Assembly (NCBI RefSeq): GCF_003473485.1
Contig: NC_053046.1
Location: forward strand, 42,493,832-42,557,831
Source of the DNA: Medicago truncatula
Lineage: Eukaryota; Streptophyta; Magnoliopsida; Fabales; Fabaceae
Reading direction: 5' to 3'
DNA length: 64,000 nucleotides
Positions 43,868 to 56,316 of the stretch are shown piece by piece. Each line of letters starts with the position of its first letter. Position 1 is the stretch's first letter. The translations under genes were made by a program, and so were the position numbers. Under the pieces are notes generated by a model that worked only from the letters and a program-made list of their open reading frames with translations, ran no database searches and was not told the DNA's origin.

Positions 43868-46800
43868 TCAAATAGGCACGGGATCAACAAGTAAAGATTT
43901 AATGAATGACTTCATTTCTCCTTCAGGATGTGTAAAGTTATCTTTATCTTTATAAACCACATCCATGAAACGTGATAAGTTTAGAATGCGCATCAGAAAA
44001 GGCATTGAAACCTCGGTTGACATAAGACATTCTTTATTAATATCTTTCCAAGCATCTACAATTCTCTTTCGACCTTCTTGAATGGCAACTTCTCTAGAGA
44101 TATTATATTGCCTCATATAGCATTCCAAGAATGAGGAAACATGTTCTCTTTTTTGTTCAAACTATATGCAAAAATAATACTTCATGTAAATGTTCACATC
44201 ATTTGAATAAAAACAAATATATTGCAAAGAAGATAGTTTGAAATGTTATATATATATATATATATATACCTCGTTGGATACAATATCATCCATTATCCTG
44301 CAAAGGACAATAGCAGCATTAATAATTTTTGACTCATTTGATACCCATTTGAATATGTCCTCTGTAACTGTGTCTCCCATACCAATATAACAAGTTGTTG
44401 TTAACAGTGCGTAACCAGATGATTCTGTTGATATGCGGATATACTCTTTTAATGTTGGTTTATAATTATTCTTTAACCATCTAGCCTCAGTCATATAAGC
44501 TTGAATGAATTTTATAAACTGCCACCAGAATGCAATAAAAGGAGATGGGTAAATCAACTGTATAAATTGAGATTTACATTGATGAAATTTTATACATCAT
44601 ATAAATAGGAACTACAAAAAAACTTACTGATGCTCCTTAAAAAAAAGTTATTAGTGCACCCTTAAAAAATACATCTTATTAATGGATGTATACATTACGA
44701 AGTAGAGTTTTAGATTTCATTAAAAAAGAGAAGAGATCAGACAATAGAGATTGATAATAGTACAATTCCATGAACAAAATTTACTAAACTTTTAACCTAC
44801 ATGGGAATATATATATTTCTAGAGTTTGTCTAACATGTGCAATATAAAAAGTATTAATTTTGCACTGAAAATCAACAATTATTTATTAAAAGTTACATAT
44901 TTAATATAAAAAGCACAAGTTCCAAGTCAAAATTACTACTTTAAACTTCTTAACATGTGCAAATTTGCACATGATAAAAAAAACCCTTATTTCTAATTCT
45001 ATCATCTTGTTCCTAGAAATATACAAAATTAACTTAAAGTAAATGCACCCTATGACTTTAGAAATTGTATCATTATATATTTTGAACACACTCCTTTTCA
45101 TCCTGGTGCAACGGCTCTCAAATTAGTACAAACAAATTGTAACCGGTCCTTTTAGCCAATTAAGTAGGCTCAAGTAGATAATAAGCTTCACTAAAGGAGG
45201 AATTATTTAAGAGAACTCAAATTCGATTTATAAAGGGAATAATTCTTCGTAGAACTTTACTTATCTCGCGACTAAACCCTTAATTACTACTCTTTTCCTT
45301 GAAAACCGGGGAATTAACATCCAAAAAAATTGTTATTTGATTATTCGTTAAAAAATAATAATATTAAATTTTTTGCTCAATTATTAATAATTTAAAGACA
45401 ACCCGTACTTCTTTTACGTAGTAGGTTAGGGCATATTCTTTTCTTTCCTTTCTCGTTTCCACCTCTATTTCTTCATAAAGATCTAAAATAACTTTATAAA
45501 GAAACCTCATGTAATCCGGAAGATTATTCAAGCAACTAATATCCCACCTGAAAATCACTTGAATTAAATTAGAGAAATATACAAATATATATGAGATTAA
45601 ATTACATTAATTTTACACCGTTTAATATCGTTTTACTCAATTTATATTTTTTACACAAATCTAAAACAATTTAATATGTTTTTAGATTCACCATTTTTTT
45701 TTTTTGAAAACTCGGTATCCGATCCAAGAATCGACTAATCCGAGGGGACCAATCCCACCGCCCACTTGCGGAGCCCCGTTTAAAGCCAGAGCAAGCTCTG
45801 GAGGAGCAAACTCCACCATAATTAACGATGTTCAATAAAAGTGCATAAACCCTTAAGCTTGCAATTCAACAATCAAATTTTTAAAAAAAAAAATATGAAT
45901 GCAAGAACACGATATTGATCGGTGTAATTTGACCCCTCATATATATGTGTGTAATGATGTGCTAACTGACCTCTCAATTGCCTTAGTAAAAAGTTCTAAT
46001 TCACCAATTGTTCCATAAGCATCATATGTATCATCAACAACTGCTAAAATGGCAATTAATTTCGACATAATTTTTCTTCCAGTAGAATATTGGGGTTCAA
46101 AATATATCCCCAATGCCCAAAAACAACTTTCAGCAATCCTATCACGTGCAAATGGTAGTTTACCATGCAGATCCAACTCCTTCCACCATCTAAAACCAAA
46201 AACAATAATAGTAATTGCAAGGACCAATTTTTGAAATCACATTGATAATTGAAGTACTTACTTGCAAAAGTTTCCAAATTCCTTCCGATGCAAGCTTTGA
46301 AGCATATTGAAATCTAATTTTGCCAAAAGGAGTAAAATTTCATTATGGGAAGGATCTTGCTCGTATATGTAAATATAGTTGTGTGCTTCAAGCCTAGGCA
46401 AATTCTTATGAAGAGCCTGTCTTAAACTATGTCTGACTTGTATTGCATTTGAATGGCTTGTCTGGTTGGCAATGGACTCAAGGTGAGTGGTAGTGAAAGC
46501 TAAAGCCTCTTCTAAAATGTCATCTCCATGAACTCTAACATGTGTGGCTTCATATAGGCTTAACATTCCCTCAACGTCCATAATAAGTCTTTCACTGAAG
46601 TTTCCTTGTTCATCCTTGAATTTGTTGAATACATCTAATGTTTTTTTTATCCAATATTGAACAAACCATTAGAGACAACAAAATTTATTAAAATATAAAA
46701 TAAAATAAATCAAACCAAGAAAAAGCTGAGGGTATACTTGGTGAAACGTGAAATCCTTGTTGCCTCAACAACCTAAATAGCACAGCAAGAGAGCAAATGT

Positions 46801-47416
46801 TGTCTTCAAAAGTAATTATTATTTCTCCATTTTCAACATAATTATTGTGAATATATGTAGCAAAACCTCTTCAATCTCATGTTCAAAATGATAGCTTATT
46901 CCCAAACGACATATTGAATCAATCAAGTGGATTTTTGCCAAGGGCATCTCAGTCTTAGAAACAAGCATGTTCTTCACATCGGTTTTTAGTGTCTCAATTC
47001 GTGCTACCATATTTTGATCAAGTTCCTGCAAGGTTTTTAACAAAGACTTATTCAAAATAACGATGTACTTGATTTAGAAATAAATTGATAAAGCGCATTA
47101 ATCGTTGTTCGAATGGAAGTACCTTAATTCTTAAAGCTATAAATAGTTTAATTTCAAGAGTCGATTACTTATTTTGTAAAAAAAATAAAAAATAGTTGAT
47201 CACTTAGGGTTCATAGCATGCATATTTCATGACATAAGAGGCACGCTAAGTAGCAATATATATTTATGTACCATAGATTCTCCTTTAAAAAAAAAGTACC
47301 ATAGATTCTGAAGCATATTGAAGGAAATAATCTCCCCAAACGTTAGGGTGAAAATCGGCAACATTTCTATGAAGGTCAGATTTACAATCAGGATTTAAGC
47401 TAGATAGAGAAGACAT
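43868..47416 (-). pseudogene. Sesquiterpene-type terpene synthase (TPS-a), seven exons, frame broken in exon 2
   Basis: Exons on the - strand: 47416-47300, 47025-46738, 46634-46262, 46189-45971, 45547-45409, 44518-44270, 44161-43868. The lengths 219, 139 and 249 for exons 4-6 are those usual for plant terpene synthases. Without the break the product would be about 558 residues, with no transit peptide, which fits a cytosolic enzyme on farnesyl diphosphate. Visible motifs: HPNVWGDYFL near the start, RDR before helix C, DDTYD for metal binding (exon 4), and DDIVSNEFE across the exon 6/7 joint as the second metal site. Exon 2 has two extra bases near 46850 (an AT step within GAATATATG), which shift the frame; all other joints are in phase. 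It may be a recent pseudogene, an allele, or an assembly error. Confidence 0.88.
45693..45818 (-). mobile_element. SINE-like dispersed repeat in terpene synthase intron 4
   Basis: Read on the - strand it ends in GGATCGGATACCGAGTTTTC and a poly(A) of ten or more, as a retroposon does. The GC content is much higher than the intron around it. I recall similar sequence as a repeat in Medicago but cannot place the family. Confidence 0.45.
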
Positions 47417-47649
47417 ACTTCAATATTAATGGCTTTATCACTGTATCTCTTCCTTCAACTCTGAAGTTTTGAGCTGGGAAAGGTGTCTATTTATAGTCAA
47501 CTTCAATTGATTTGATTATACATTAATTCACACGGTGGTCCCATGTCAATGCTTTAAAACTTTAAAGACAATTTGGTAAATATATTATTATTTTTATTTT
47601 ATTAATTATGCTGGTTATTATGAAAAAGTTATAGTATATTTTTAAGGGT
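47417..47649. promoter_or_regulatory. 5' flank of the terpene synthase
   Basis: The start codon stands at 47416-47414 on the - strand. A TATA-like CTATAAATAG (- strand, near 47499-47490) lies about 75-85 bases upstream, suitable for a promoter. Confidence 0.5.
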
Positions 47650-48247
47650 GTTGTTATCCGGTGCCCCTGGAGCACTGGTTAAGCAGCAGTAAATGAACAG
47701 ATTCTACTTATTTTACTTTAATTAAAGTGATAAATAAGGTAACTAATTAAAATAAAAAAATTGTATTTAATAGTCCGTTAAATTTCCTTTTCCATTTCAT
47801 ATTTACATTTCTGTATCTTTTTCATTTCTTAACAAAAAAATTTTTTCTTGTGGATTTTACTCAAACCAATTTTTCTTTCCGTAAATTTTTTGTGAATCAT
47901 ATTTTTTAATTCACGGAAGCCTATGCATAATTAGCAACATTTTTAATTAAAATAAAATCTAAAATAAATTAACAATTCCAAAGATAAAACACAACCAATT
48001 AAAATATCAAATACAACCTCTCAAAAAAAATATCAAATACAAAATCATCAAATGTGTAAAAATTACTAAATATTCTTGAAAACAAAATAGAATTCCATGC
48101 TTATATCATAAATTATAAAATTTGATAGATTATTGAATACACATTTTTCTTCTTTTAATTAATTGTCTTATTTATCACTTTAATTAAAATAAAATAAATG
48201 AAATTTGTTCATTTAATGCTTCTTAACCAGTACCCCACATTATCCTA
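47650..48247. mobile_element. Non-autonomous DNA transposon with about 85-bp inverted ends
   Basis: The left arm (GCACTGGTTAAGCAGCAGTAA, then ATTAAAGTGATAAATAAG) is repeated inverted at the right (CTTATTTATCACTTTAATT, then CTTCTTAACCAGTACCCCAC). Non-coding core. Long arms fit a Mutator-like MITE. Confidence 0.78.
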
Positions 48248-49880
48248 TTGAGCTAAAATGACACTCATATCATAGGAGTTGGAGTATAAAGCAAATTCAA
48301 TTAATCCCTTCAAACGATCAAATTATCTCACAGCCCTTGTGCCGAGAAGGATGCAACTGTGTCACTATTTACGCCTATGTGACACACATTCAACAATCTA
48401 ATATATTAATTATATAATTTATTTAATATTTTAATAACTTACACGAGACAATATCTTTAATAAAACAAGTTTATCAACTCATTTAAAAAAACAACATACA
48501 AATGAAAATAAAAAATCATCCTTTTTAAATTTAATTTTAATTCAAAATTCAAGTTTTGCTCTCTCTCTTTCTTAAAAAAAAAAAAAAGTTTTGCTCTCTC
48601 TTCCCCTCTCCCCAAACCTTATCGTCTTCTTTCTAAACTATCAGAATCAATTCTATTAAAACTGAATCAAACACACATTATGTTTCAGTCCCCCATCTTT
48701 TATCTCCCTCTATCACTTTTTTTCTTTCCACTATTTATATTGAAGAAAAACTATTTATCTCGATCTCTCATGTTCACTCTTTCTCTAACTCAAATGTTAC
48801 TCTTTTCTTCATTTTGTTTACTCTATTTTCATTTACTCGTAGATGAAAAATACAACAAAAAAAAAATACGGCATAAATATTTTTTATTGGTAAATATAAA
48901 AAAACACGCTAGATATAGTTAATTTAATTTAATAAAATAATATAAGTCAATTAAAAATAGGAAGGGACCACATCTACCCACTATACTGATTCATATAATA
49001 AATAAAAAAAGAGGACCAACAACGTTGGACAAAAAAAAAGTTCTATGTTGGAGAGCTCCTATGCTAGGAATCCATTGAGTCACCCACATGTTGTCCATTC
49101 ATCAATAAAGTAAAATTTGTGAGGTGAGACATTAATGTAGGAATCCATTGAATCACCCACATGTTGTCCATTTTTGAAAGGATGTAAGATTATAGGATAT
49201 CACATATGTAGGCATGACAATGGGCGGGATGAGAACGAGATTCCTGAGAGGGATGAGAAATTGGACCTCGTCTTCGACGGATTCGGGTATTCCTACCATG
49301 TCGCCATCCCGTTGTGAAATTATTTTTTTAATAAAAAATAAGTTTTTCAAGTCTCAAACTCCTCATGACCTAAATTTTTTCTCAAACCCATAACCAAACT
49401 CCAATCTACTACTAGAAATTAGTTTTCACCATTCTTCTATTAGTTTAATCCATTTGGGGACGGAAAAGACCCAACACATGTGTATTTGTTAATTGCAAAT
49501 CAGAGAATTGTTCACAATGATTAAAAGTTTAAAAAAAATCTCAAAGGTAGGAATGTAGTTTAGATGCTTTCGTGTTGCATATCAATAATTGTGTACACTC
49601 GAGACGAGTTCAGGTGTGAGTATTTATATCTTGTTACCCGTTCTGTATCCGTATTTTGAAATTGGAAAAATCCCAAACTCAGTCAAAGAGGAAATACCAT
49701 GTATTGAGGACCTTTGGTATTGTTTTCCTCAATGAAAATGTAATTCCATTTACAAGTTATTATTTGTTTTCATTTAATTTGTGTAAGAACTATAGTGGTT
49801 TGGACCCTTTCTTTCTAAACCTAGAACCGCGGTACTCCTTTCTTCCTCACACAAATTCTAAATTTGTCGTCGTCATCATG
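48248..49880. other. Intergenic; contains a block repeated at 59645-59870
   Basis: About 48290-48490 (CACTATTTACGCCTATGTG) matches 59645-59870. A 35-base direct repeat (AGGAATCCATTGAGTCACCC) occurs at 49067 and 49140. No supported gene. Confidence 0.5.
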
Positions 49881-50837
49881 TAGATCAAATGGATGGTGGT
49901 GCGACGAGGGTCTTTGTCCTCCGCACCATCGTACCTTTCCGACGCGTGGTTGCTCTCTTTCGTCGTAAATGTTGGTTTGTGTTTTTGGTGTTTTTTATTC
50001 GTTTCATTTGGCTGAGACGTTGGTGGGTTTTGTGGTGTGTCGTTGGATGCTTGCCGGTGGTTGTTTAGTTTCCGTGGATCTTAGGCTATTTGATTTGTTT
50101 TCTCTCTTGGTTGTGGTGGAGGTTATATTTGCTCGCAACATAGGCGGTGATGGATCATATCTATGTTCGCTCATGAACTTATATGGTTTCGATGGATCTT
50201 TGGTTGTGTTGGTTTGTGGTACTTCATGGTGGTGCTGATTTTGGGTCTTTTGTGGCGGGGCTCGTAGTGGTTTTTGGTGGTTATGCTTGTGGTGGTTTTG
50301 GGTGGTGTTGTGTGTGGTGGCTGGTGTTGCTTTTAGGTGAGGGTTAATGGTGATTTTTGTGGTGGTCAATGGTAGTTTTGATGAGGGTGGTGATAATGGT
50401 GTTTGTGGTGGTTTTTGGTGATGGTACAAGGATTTTTGGTTGGCGTTTGCTGTTATTTATGAGATGTGTTTTGGGTGAAGGTGCGTAGGAGAGCTAATGG
50501 TGGTGTTTTGGGTTTTTTTCCCGACTATTTTTCAAATGTTGTAGGTTGTGGTGTAGGTTTTTAAGTTGGTGTTCAGGGGTTGTGTGCGAGCAGCGGAATG
50601 TGGGTGGTAGAAGTTATTTTTGTGGCAATTATGATGAATTGATGATGCTTGGGGATTTTGTTTATGTTGTTTCGTTGATCGTGGTGTTAGCTTTGTTTTA
50701 GTGTTTCTATTTATTGATTTTGGAGATAGTCCTTTGTTAGGAGGTGTTACCTATAGGTTTTTGGATTTTTCTTTATTTTCATGGGTTTATGTGTTTTCCA
50801 TTGGGGGTTTTCTCTCATCCTTTGTTTGTTGCTACTG
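49881..50837. other. G/T-rich low-complexity stretch
   Basis: Base use differs sharply from the surroundings, with many TGGTGG and TGGTTTT units at 50200-50500. Open frames here on the - strand are rich in P, T and H and look like products of the low complexity. It may be part of a captured or mobile sequence. No family was recognised. Confidence 0.4.
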
Positions 50838-51536
50838 TAAGGCTGTGTTTGGTAACACAAAAAAGTTAGTTTATAAGCTTGTTTTGATAGAATGGGATGT
50901 GTTTGATAAAAAAAAATTCTTACTAACTTATAGCGTTTTTTAAGAAGTTAATTCAAGTAGCTTTTTAGCTTTTTATATTTTCTTCCATTTTTAACCTTTA
51001 TTTTTATTTTTTATTTTTTATTTTTTTTTAAAACAAGTGAGCACTAAACCCACGTTATCAAAGTAGCTGCAATTTTTTTCTTCTTCTTTTCCCGTTTGCT
51101 GAACAGCCATGCACTTTCTTTTTTCCTTTTATATATAGATCCTCTTGCATTCTATTAGTTTATATACTATTTATAATTTCAAATAAAACTATATAATTTT
51201 CAAAAAATAAAAAAGATATATTATATGAAAGTTCTTTTAAAAAAGATATATTATATCAAAGTTAAAATGTTTAATTACACAAAAATCACAATTTAATTTA
51301 ATACCACATTTACCATTTTAAAGATGAAAATAATTAAAATATTTAAAAATAAATATATTAAGTGAAATTGTTTATTAATAAATAAAATAGATATGTACTT
51401 TTATGTCATTTTATATTTACCACCAACTTCAACCACCAACTTTACCAAACACATTAATTTTAACAAGCGAGCTTTTTCAGCTATAAGCTATCAGCTACCA
51501 GCTAGCTTATAGCTTATATTTACCAAACACACCCTA
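50838..51536. mobile_element. hAT-like non-autonomous element
   Basis: The left end TAAGGCTGTGTTTGGTAAC and the right end TTTACCAAACACACCCTA are inverse, and the GCTTATAGCT-type palindromic sequence next to the right end is typical of this group. Target duplication not clear. Confidence 0.65.
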
Positions 51537-52528
51537 AGACTCCTAGCCTAGCACTCCTCGTGCTGATTAAGATTCATTGTTATCTTAATAAATTTCATTT
51601 TAGCTTTTTCAAAAAAAAAATGTGTAAGAACTTGTTACGACAAAAAGATAGTGGCATTGGCATTCTTTTTTTGAGAATAATATTATCAAATAACATTTAT
51701 TTTTTGTTTATATTTGATATTTAAATAGTTTTCAGTTTTAGAATGTATATCTTATGTTGATGTTGTATTTATTTTATATTAGTATTCGTATTGTACTCCC
51801 TCCGTCTCACTTAAATTATAATCATAGCTGGTAATTTTGCATAAACATAAAACAAAAAATATACATGAATGAAAAGAAAAAAAAGTAGAAAATTAACCTC
51901 ATTAACTATTGATTTATTCGCATCATTTTAAACTAGAAAAATATTGAAACTCATGTGTCCATCTTATGTTTTTTAATAACACCAATTTAATATAACACTG
52001 TTATAATTTTTTTTGTTTAAGGCTATAACTGAAATAGAAAAACGTCAACCCTATGTATTTCCTTTATATATACTATAGATAAAAAGCATAAAATAATAAT
52101 TTGATAGTGATGCACATAATATTAATTAGAGGATATAATTGAAAAAATAATAATTAATATTACAATGAAATTTGTAAATAACAATTTTTATGAGACAATT
52201 TTTCATATAAATACGACAATTATTATGAAATAGAGAGTACCATCCTATTAAGTACTTCCATTGAGATTTTTTTCTTTGCGATCTTAGAAAATTCAAGGTC
52301 TCGCTTAAGACCCCAATTTTAAGTGGGACTCATAATTTTTTAATATTATAAAATTGATATGTAATAATATAAAGTAATTTTTTAAAAGGTTGATATAATG
52401 TTATTAATAGTTGATTAGTGGAATTGAGTGCTTATTAGATACTACTATTTAAAAATAATAATTAGTTATGTGTATAGGTAAGACTCATTTAAATACAAAA
52501 AATAAGTGTCATTATGAATGCTAGTACT
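51537..52528. other. Intergenic; 5' flank shared with the P450 at 60362
   Basis: A mariner-like MITE end (ACTCCCTCCGTCTCACTTAA) lies at 51795. About 52130-52265 matches 60118-60250 (ACGACAATTATTATGAAATA). Confidence 0.5.
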
Positions 52529-52546
52529 AATTAACATGTTTTCATA

Positions 52547-53091
52547 ATTGTCATACTCGTCTCTCTCTTCTCCTTCTCTCTTGTGAGCCACCACCAAAAC
52601 TCTAGTTTCTTTTCCTTCATAGATCAAAGATAGGTGATTTAGGGTCAATTTTTGACCCAAAATCACCCCCTCTAACTCGTTTTTCTCTTTTCCTTTTATT
52701 GAAATAAGTTATTTTCACATCTATTTCATTTTTTCCTTCGTGATTTTGTCGTCTTAGTGCGACATTGTTTTGTTCGTCGTGTTTGTGCGGCGTTGTTTGT
52801 CTTTCTTGTTTTAATTAGGTATTTGTTCGGTTCAGATTGTCAGATCCAATGCAGATTCAATCAATGACTTTGACGTCGTCAACGTTACAGATCCGAAGAC
52901 ATAGTTATTCCAGATACTTTAATATAGTCATATGTTTAGACTTTTGTACTTTGCGGTTTAATGCTATTAACATCAAATTGATGTTGTGAGTTTGTTCGCA
53001 TATTCATCCGTTTTGTTTTTAACGAATTTACATTATATCGATGTACTCTATCAATTTGAATGAATGAATATCATTCATTTTTATCAAAAAG
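52547..53091 (+). mobile_element. LINE-type retroposed insertion with 18-bp target duplication
   Basis: The insert is flanked by the same 18 bases AATTAACATGTTTTCATA (52529-52546 and 53092-53109). A long target duplication and an AT-rich 3' end (TTTTTATCAAAAAG) are marks of target-primed retroposition. No reverse transcriptase frame is present, so it is a 5'-truncated LINE or a non-autonomous retroposon. It split the promoter of the pseudogene at 53201. Confidence 0.75.
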
Positions 53092-53200
53092 AATTAACAT
53101 GTTTTCATATTGTTCAAAACGGGACGTTCATGTGAGGTTTTTGCACAAATATCTTCATCTAAAAATTCTGCTTTAGTTCCTCCTAGACTAAGCCTCCATA

Positions 53201-54499
53201 ATGGAGCTTCATAACTTTTTTACTAATATCACCTTCATTTTCTCCTTTCTCTTCGTGCTATTCAAAATTGTTAAAACATTGAGTGCTAACAATTCTACCG
53301 TCAACTTACCACCTGGACCATGGACAATGCCCCTTGTAGGAAACTTACATCAGATTATAAGCAGCTCATTGCTCCATATAAGGGTGTTCGTGGGTGGATT
53401 TGAACTGGGTTTGGCCAAATCCAAGACCCGAAATATATAAGATATTTTGGTTTGGATGAGATAAAACGTTCACCCGTTGTATTAATGATTGGGTTTGGAC
53501 AAACCCACTAGTTTTCGGTTTGGGTTGGATTGAGTTGTGGGTTATCCGATTTTTTTTGTTAATATTAAATGACTAAATGACGCGTCCTTGTATTTTTTTC
53601 TCATAAAAACTACTCAACTTTTTATTTTCTTAAAAAAAATTGTGTAACCTATTTCACTATATTTTTGTGTTATAAAATAAATAAATAATAAGTTATAATA
53701 TTAAATAACAAATTTGATCATAAAATACTTGCAACGAACTAAAGTTGAATGACCTAAAATTACTTTAACATCAAAATAACTAAAAAGTGCAATATCATAA
53801 TTTGTAACTATATAAGTATAGCATATTTTGATTTTCAATATAGAGGATGTGTTTTGTCTATTTTAGAAATTAGACTTTGATTTTCAATATAGATGATTTA
53901 TTGTGTCAATTTTTTAAATTAGACTTGATTTATAACCAAATATTTATTTTTTTAAAAGAAAGATTATAACCGTTATTCTCTTTCCTCCCTATGAAAATGA
54001 AAATAAAAATGTAAATATGAATATTATCGGGAAAATGGGTTTATTGGGTATGAGTCTGGTTTTACCCAAAACCCGTTATTTTTTATGAGTTTGTCATTTT
54101 TAAAAACCATATCCATTCAATCCAACCCACTTTTTTAGATTTTTTTGGGTAGATTTGACGGTTTTTTTTAGGTTGACCCAACCCATGAACAACCCTAGCT
54201 CCATCACCACCTAAAAAATTTGGCTGAGAAATATGGACTCTTAATGCACCTAAAGTTAGGTGATCAGGTACCTTACATAATAGTTAGTCCACCAGAAATT
54301 GCCAAAGAGATTATGAAAACACATGACCTTACCTTTGGTGACAGGCCAAACCTTCTTTTGGCCACAATACTTACTTACAATAATACAGATATTGCATATA
54401 TGGAGAACACTGGAGACAACTCCGAAAGTTGTGTGTTACAGAGCTATTAAGTGAAAATGTGTCCAATCATTTAGGTCCATAAGAGAAGAAGATGTGTAA
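53201..54499 (+). pseudogene. CYP71D-type P450 pseudogene split by a hAT-like insert
   Basis: It starts [18 protein letters not shown] and holds the anchor, [10 protein letters not shown] and [10 protein letters not shown] before the insert (53379-54197). It resumes with [40 protein letters not shown] and then shifts frame near 54395. P450 similarity ends at about 54499, within exon 1, with no second exon. Its nearest relative is the P450 at 60362, with which it also shares the leader TTGCACAAATATCTTCATCT. Confidence 0.9.
53379..54197. mobile_element. hAT-like element, 819 bp
   Basis: The ends are TAAGGGTGTTCGTGGGT and the inverse ACCCATGAACAACCCTA. Flanks are GCTCCATA and GCTCCATC, an eight-base duplication with one mismatch, as for hAT elements. 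The inside shows no transposase. Confidence 0.85.
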
Positions 54500-55736
54500 T
54501 GAACAACTTTTGAGGTTTTTTTTTTTTTTGAAAGAAAAAAACTTTTGAGTTTGTTCATTAATTGAGGAGAATTACTCAAAAAGGATTAAAAGCGACAACT
54601 ATACTAAGTTGAAATTTTATTTTATAATTTATTTTAAAGTTTCTTTGACAACATAATTTATTTTAAACTTATTTAATTTTTATCTTCATAGTTATTTTTA
54701 TTAACTTTTGTTTTGACTAAGTGTCCTAAACATTCCTATTTCTATTTCTACTCCCATTATGTTACCGTTGCAATTTACTCGGTCATTATGCTATGTCCAC
54801 GTTTCTTTTTCACATGTTAACGTACATAGTCAATACTATTAATAAAAACGGTTTTGTAGTTTGAGAAGATTGGTGTGATATTAAATTAAGGGGGTTATAT
54901 ATGTAGTGAAAACTGTGACGAGGAAAGGAGATATATACATGTAGATTACAGCAGCATGCAAACCGATTCCACATATTATTTCATTGAGTCTCTAATAACA
55001 AATAAATAATATAAATTAAGTTCCCTTTTAGCATCCAAAAAGTGGTTCTTGAGACCTTGTTAATTCACGTGCGGTCTTAATAAGAAGTGACTGATATGAG
55101 GCCAACTGCATCAGTAACTCATCTGTGGCGGCGAAATACTCTTAAGCCCATTGCATTGCACGCCTGAGTCAATAACAATGATAAGTTTTCTATTCTTTGT
55201 TTAATGTGATGAAGAGTCATATTTATTTATGCTTATATTTGTGTTTGATTTATTATTTATAAGAATTCTATATTTAATTTTTTTCATCAATCTTGTGTAA
55301 TCACAAAAACATATCATTTGTTCATTATTAACATCATTTTTTTAGCAAATGATGAATCCAGATTGCTTTAACATGCATCAAAACATATAATATGCAAAAG
55401 TAAAAAATAAAAATAAATAATGGAAGCATATGAAACAACACAAATGAAACATAAAACAAATAGGGACTTTGTAACAAGTACACTTGTTAAAGATTCAAAA
55501 AATGAAAACAATTGATAACTTTTATGTAGAAAATGTTGCCTTTTGATGTTTCAATATGTTAAATATACAAATCTCAATATAAAACCTCCATTTTAAATTC
55601 TTATCAAGTGTCTTAAGAACACTTGTTAACATTTCCCATAAAAATAGTATCACAAATATCGAAAGGTTACAACACAAGATTCAAACATATATTATTCAAA
55701 TGTTACAAAATAGTTAGAAAACTACTCGGTAGCATG
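54500..55736. other. Intergenic with repeat pieces
   Basis: At 55089-55165 stands a partial copy of the exon-like sequence found at 56010-56095 (GAGGCCAACTGCATCAG, then TGTGGCGGCGAAAT). A MITE-like pair of ends (TAACAAGTACACTTGTTAA and ACACTTGTTAACATTTCCC) lies at about 55470-55640. Confidence 0.5.
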
Positions 55737-55737
55737 G

Positions 55738-56100
55738 TCACCCCTCTGCCTCCGGCAATAAACCAATCTCATCAACGACCTCTTGTTTAGATGGCCTCAA
55801 AGCCTCTGCCTTAGGGGGAGGTATCATGTATGGAGGTAGTGTGCAAGTATTGTCTGTTGAAGGTGGTGACTGTGTTGTGGAATATGTTGGACCTGAGTCC
55901 ATTGGATCAGGTGTTAAAGCTGCGATCAAGGAGAAGTTTCAAGATATTCTCAATGTTACCTTCTCTACCTAGTGTTAGTGAGAAGAGCTGTTGTATCCTG
56001 GAGAGCACTAGTCTTGAGGCCAACTGCATCAGGTGATTGACCTGTGGCGGCGAAATGCTCTTAAGCCCAGTGCGTTTGCACGCCTCAGCCAAGGACCGAT
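55738..56100 (-). pseudogene. Unrecognised gene fragment, possibly captured exons
   Basis: On the - strand, 56092-55907 encodes EACKRTGLKSISPPQVNHLM, then QLASRLVLSRIQQLFSLTLG. A second open stretch (55929-55738) reads TPDPMDSGPTYSTTQSPPST to DEIGLLPEAEG. GC content and codon use look coding and differ from the surroundings. There is no start or complete structure. I do not recognise the family. Part of the first exon is repeated about 930 bases away (55089-55165), so this may be a captured or tandemly copied host exon. Confidence 0.4.
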
Positions 56101-56316
56101 AAGTTCTTCCTTTCTTCTTTATTTTACTGATAATTATATTTATAATTGCGGTGATATTTCTTGATTATTATCTTTGTTTATTAATTAATTCTATGTCAAT
56201 TTTCCAACAGATGTGAAATGAAAAAAAAAATCATTTCATACATTAAGACGTCGTCTCTATACTAGTCATGACAACCTGGCCCAAGTTCACAAACACTTTA
56301 AATTTTCATCAGGAAA
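56101..56316. other. Intergenic, no gene seen
   Basis: AT-rich DNA, nothing recognised. Confidence 0.35.

Noticed and set aside
44246-44268. AT run as a functional element
   Set aside because: A simple dinucleotide repeat directly after the exon 6 donor of the terpene synthase; no further sign of function.
50004-50429. Open frame of 141 codons on the - strand
   Set aside because: It is rich in P, T and H and follows from the G/T-rich low-complexity sequence. No domain, no homologous feel and no splice context.
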